Positions 57,684-58,962 of a DNA stretch of 58,962 nt are shown piece after piece; the first letter of the stretch is position 1; each line of letters starts with the position of its first letter. This DNA is from Prevotella sp. UBA4339 (GTDB taxonomy: Bacteria; Bacteroidota; Bacteroidia; Bacteroidales; Bacteroidaceae). The notes under the pieces were generated by a model. That model was not told the origin of the DNA. It saw only the letters and a list, made by a program, of their open reading frames with translations, and did no database searches. The stretch covers positions 1-58,962 of the forward strand of contig DGTJ01000012.1 in the NCBI GenBank assembly GCA_002393725.1. The letters run 5' to 3'. The position numbers were made by a program, and so were the translations under genes.

Positions 57684-58962
57684 ATGGGTGTCAGATTAAA
57701 TAAGGTATTAACAGAACTGAATATTGGCCTTCAGACAGCTATCGACTATCTGAAGAACAAGAAGAGTCTGGGTGAGATAAAAGATGACGCTAACGTCAAT
57801 ACCAAGATCTCCGACGAGCAGTATGAAGCACTCGTCAAGGAGTTCAAGGGCGACAAGGACGTCAAGACCCAGGCCAATATGATCTTCCCCAAAAAGGAGA
57901 AGAAAGATAAAACCAAGCCGAAACCTGAGCTTTTCGAGCCAAAGGCAGAGCGTAAGGAAGATTCCCGCCAGGAGTTTAAACCGCTGGGAAAGATTGACCT
58001 TGACAGTCTGAATGGCAAGAAGAAGGAAAAGCCAAAGAAGGCTGAGGTTAAGCCCGAACCAGTAGTAGAACCGAAGCCGGAGCCAAAACCAGAGCCCAAG
58101 GTAGAGGTGAAGCCCGAGCCGAAACCCGAACCAGAGCCGGAAGTGAAGCCAGAGCCCAAGGTTGAGGTAAAGCCAGAGCCGGAGCCCAAGCCGGAGCCGA
58201 AACCCGAGCCGAAGGCAGAGGTGAAGCCGGAGCCCAAGGCAGAGCCTGTAGTGGAGGTGAAGGAAGAGCCTAAGGTTGCACAGCCTGAAAAGCCTGCAGC
58301 ACAGGTAGCGACAGAACCGGTAAAGGCAGAGAAGGCCACTGAGGTTTACAAGCTGAAGACAGAACAGAAGGCTGCTCCAAACCTCAATGTAGTAGGAAAG
58401 ATAGACCTCGACTCGCTCAATCAGAGCACTCGTCCTAAGAAGAAGACCAAGGAGGAGCGCCGTAAGGAGCGTGAGGAGAAGCAGGCCCAGATGCATGGCG
58501 GCAATAATGGCGAGAAGAAGAAGCGCGAGCGTATCCGTGGAGGTAAGGAGCGCGTTGACATCGAAGCCGCTGCCAGTCAGGAAAAGGGCCAGAACAATGG
58601 CAAGAACAAGAAGAACAAGGGCGGCAACCAGAACTACCAGGACAATGGCGGTCAGCAGGGTAATAACAAGAAGAACAAGAAGAACCGTCCGGTTAAGCCT
58701 CTCGAGGTAGATGATGAGGCAGTAGCACGCCAGGTGAAGGAGACTCTTGCCCGCCTCACTTCAAAGAACCAGAATAAGAAAGGTGCCAAGTATCGCCGCG
58801 AGAAGCGTGATGCCGTTGCAGAGCGCATGAACGAGGAGATGGCAGCAGAGGCAGCAGAGAGCAAGATACTGAAGCTGACAGAGTTCGTGACAGTGTCAGA
58901 GCTCGCTACGATGATGAACGTTGGAGTGAACCAGGTGATCGGTACCTGTATGAGCATCGGTA
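57684..58962 (+). CDS. infB: translation initiation factor IF-2, N-terminal part (runs off the window)
   Basis: 426 codons are visible, with no stop. MGVRLNKVLTELNIGLQTAIDYLKNKKS is the IF2 N-terminal domain. A long Pro/Glu/Lys-rich linker follows, then basic stretches (KKTKEERRKEREEKQAQ) and a second IF2_N helix bundle (ESKILKLTEFVTVSELATMMNVGVNQVIGTCMSIG). The GTPase domain lies beyond the window. 36 bp after nusA. Confidence 0.96.
   Translation, partial: MGVRLNKVLTELNIGLQTAIDYLKNKKSLGEIKDDANVNTKISDEQYEALVKEFKGDKDVKTQANMIFPKKEKKDKTKPKPELFEPKAERKEDSRQEFKPLGKIDLDSLNGKKKEKPKKAEVKPEPVVEPKPEPKPEPKVEVKPEPKPEPEPEVKPEPKVEVKPEPEPKPEPKPEPKAEVKPEPKAEPVVEVKEEPKVAQPEKPAAQVATEPVKAEKATEVYKLKTEQKAAPNLNVVGKIDLDSLNQSTRPKKKTKEERRKEREEKQAQMHGGNNGEKKKRERIRGGKERVDIEAAASQEKGQNNGKNKKNKGGNQNYQDNGGQQGNNKKNKKNRPVKPLEVDDEAVARQVKETLARLTSKNQNKKGAKYRREKRDAVAERMNEEMAAEAAESKILKLTEFVTVSELATMMNVGVNQVIGTCMSIG
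58045..58270 (+). repeat. KPEP-type coding repeat in infB
   Basis: Codons for KPEPKPEP, KVEVKPEP and similar units repeat ~18 times in the IF-2 linker (residues ~121-195). The antisense strand is also open here, which is a by-product of the repeat. Confidence 0.85.

Noticed and set aside
57708..58496. Long minus-strand frames opposite infB rich in Leu/Gly/Phe/Ser
   Set aside because: They are antisense shadows of the Lys-Pro-Glu repeat in IF-2.
1..58962. tRNA, rRNA or intact insertion sequence
   Set aside because: No cloverleaf with CCA-end context, no rRNA stretch and no transposase frame was recognised; a tRNAscan or ISfinder search could overturn this.

Overview
The window looks like a chromosome segment of a gut Bacteroidetes bacterium, most likely a Prevotellaceae member (Prevotella/Segatella-like). 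The evidence is paired SusC/SusD genes, periplasmic-sensor AraC regulators of the hybrid two-component (HTCS) lineage, promoters of the Bacteroidetes TAnnTTTG type, secreted C10 and S41 peptidases, and core genes (ptb-buk, ung, gpmI, rnhB, sufS, rimP-nusA-infB). No rRNA, tRNA, CRISPR array or intact insertion sequence was recognised.

Layout. 1-1.1 kb: end of a LytTR regulator, a relic of a VirE/DUF3987-DUF3874 mobile-element gene and a 22-bp tandem array. 1.1-3.7 kb: HU-like protein and butyrate kinase/phosphotransbutyrylase, divergent from a GH95 enzyme (3.7-6.1 kb). 6.1-7.5 kb: DUF3109 protein and ung. 7.6-40.3 kb: a large fructan-utilisation region. It holds an intracellular/periplasmic operon (GH32, sugar permease, fructokinase), a divergent BNR-repeat protein, a hemerythrin-LuxR regulator, and two parallel loci each ordered sensor, SusC, SusD, DUF4960-like lipoprotein, GH32. 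A third sensor of the same type, two DUF4230 genes, a repeat-rich relic island and an AAA-ATPase/TOPRIM-like gene pair also lie here. 40.4-44.1 kb: gpmI, rnhB, sufS. 44.2-49.5 kb: a 1581-residue C10 protease with a small secreted partner. 49.5-50.1 kb: non-coding DNA with a 37-bp palindrome and three tandem arrays. 50.1-55.8 kb: rhodanese, M15 peptidase, a DUF3887/hydrolase gene split by a frameshift, a 2-hydroxyacid dehydrogenase and an S41 protease. 55.8-end: rimP, nusA and the start of infB.

How the fructan genes fit together (inference): surface lipoproteins (DUF4960-like, SusD and lipoprotein GH32) bind and cut fructan, SusC imports oligosaccharides, the non-lipidated GH32 releases fructose, the FucP-like permease imports it and fructokinase phosphorylates it. 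Free fructose would be sensed by periplasmic-binding-protein domains of the three membrane regulators. All three have lost part or all of the histidine-kinase phosphorelay. Four intergenic regions share two sequence boxes, which I propose are their operators. One of these controls no gene but a roughly 115-nt promoter-to-terminator unit, a candidate small RNA.

Three further themes stand out. (1) Non-coding tandem arrays with periods of 11, 22 or 23 bp recur at three loci. (2) Small dispersed repeats have been absorbed in frame into several proteins, including lipoprotein signal peptides, RNase HII, a sensor domain and GH95. (3) The DUF3887/hydrolase junction is an A7 run followed after 6 nt by a perfect 12-bp hairpin, the layout of a -1 ribosomal frameshift site. 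All calls come from reading the sequence; no database search was run.
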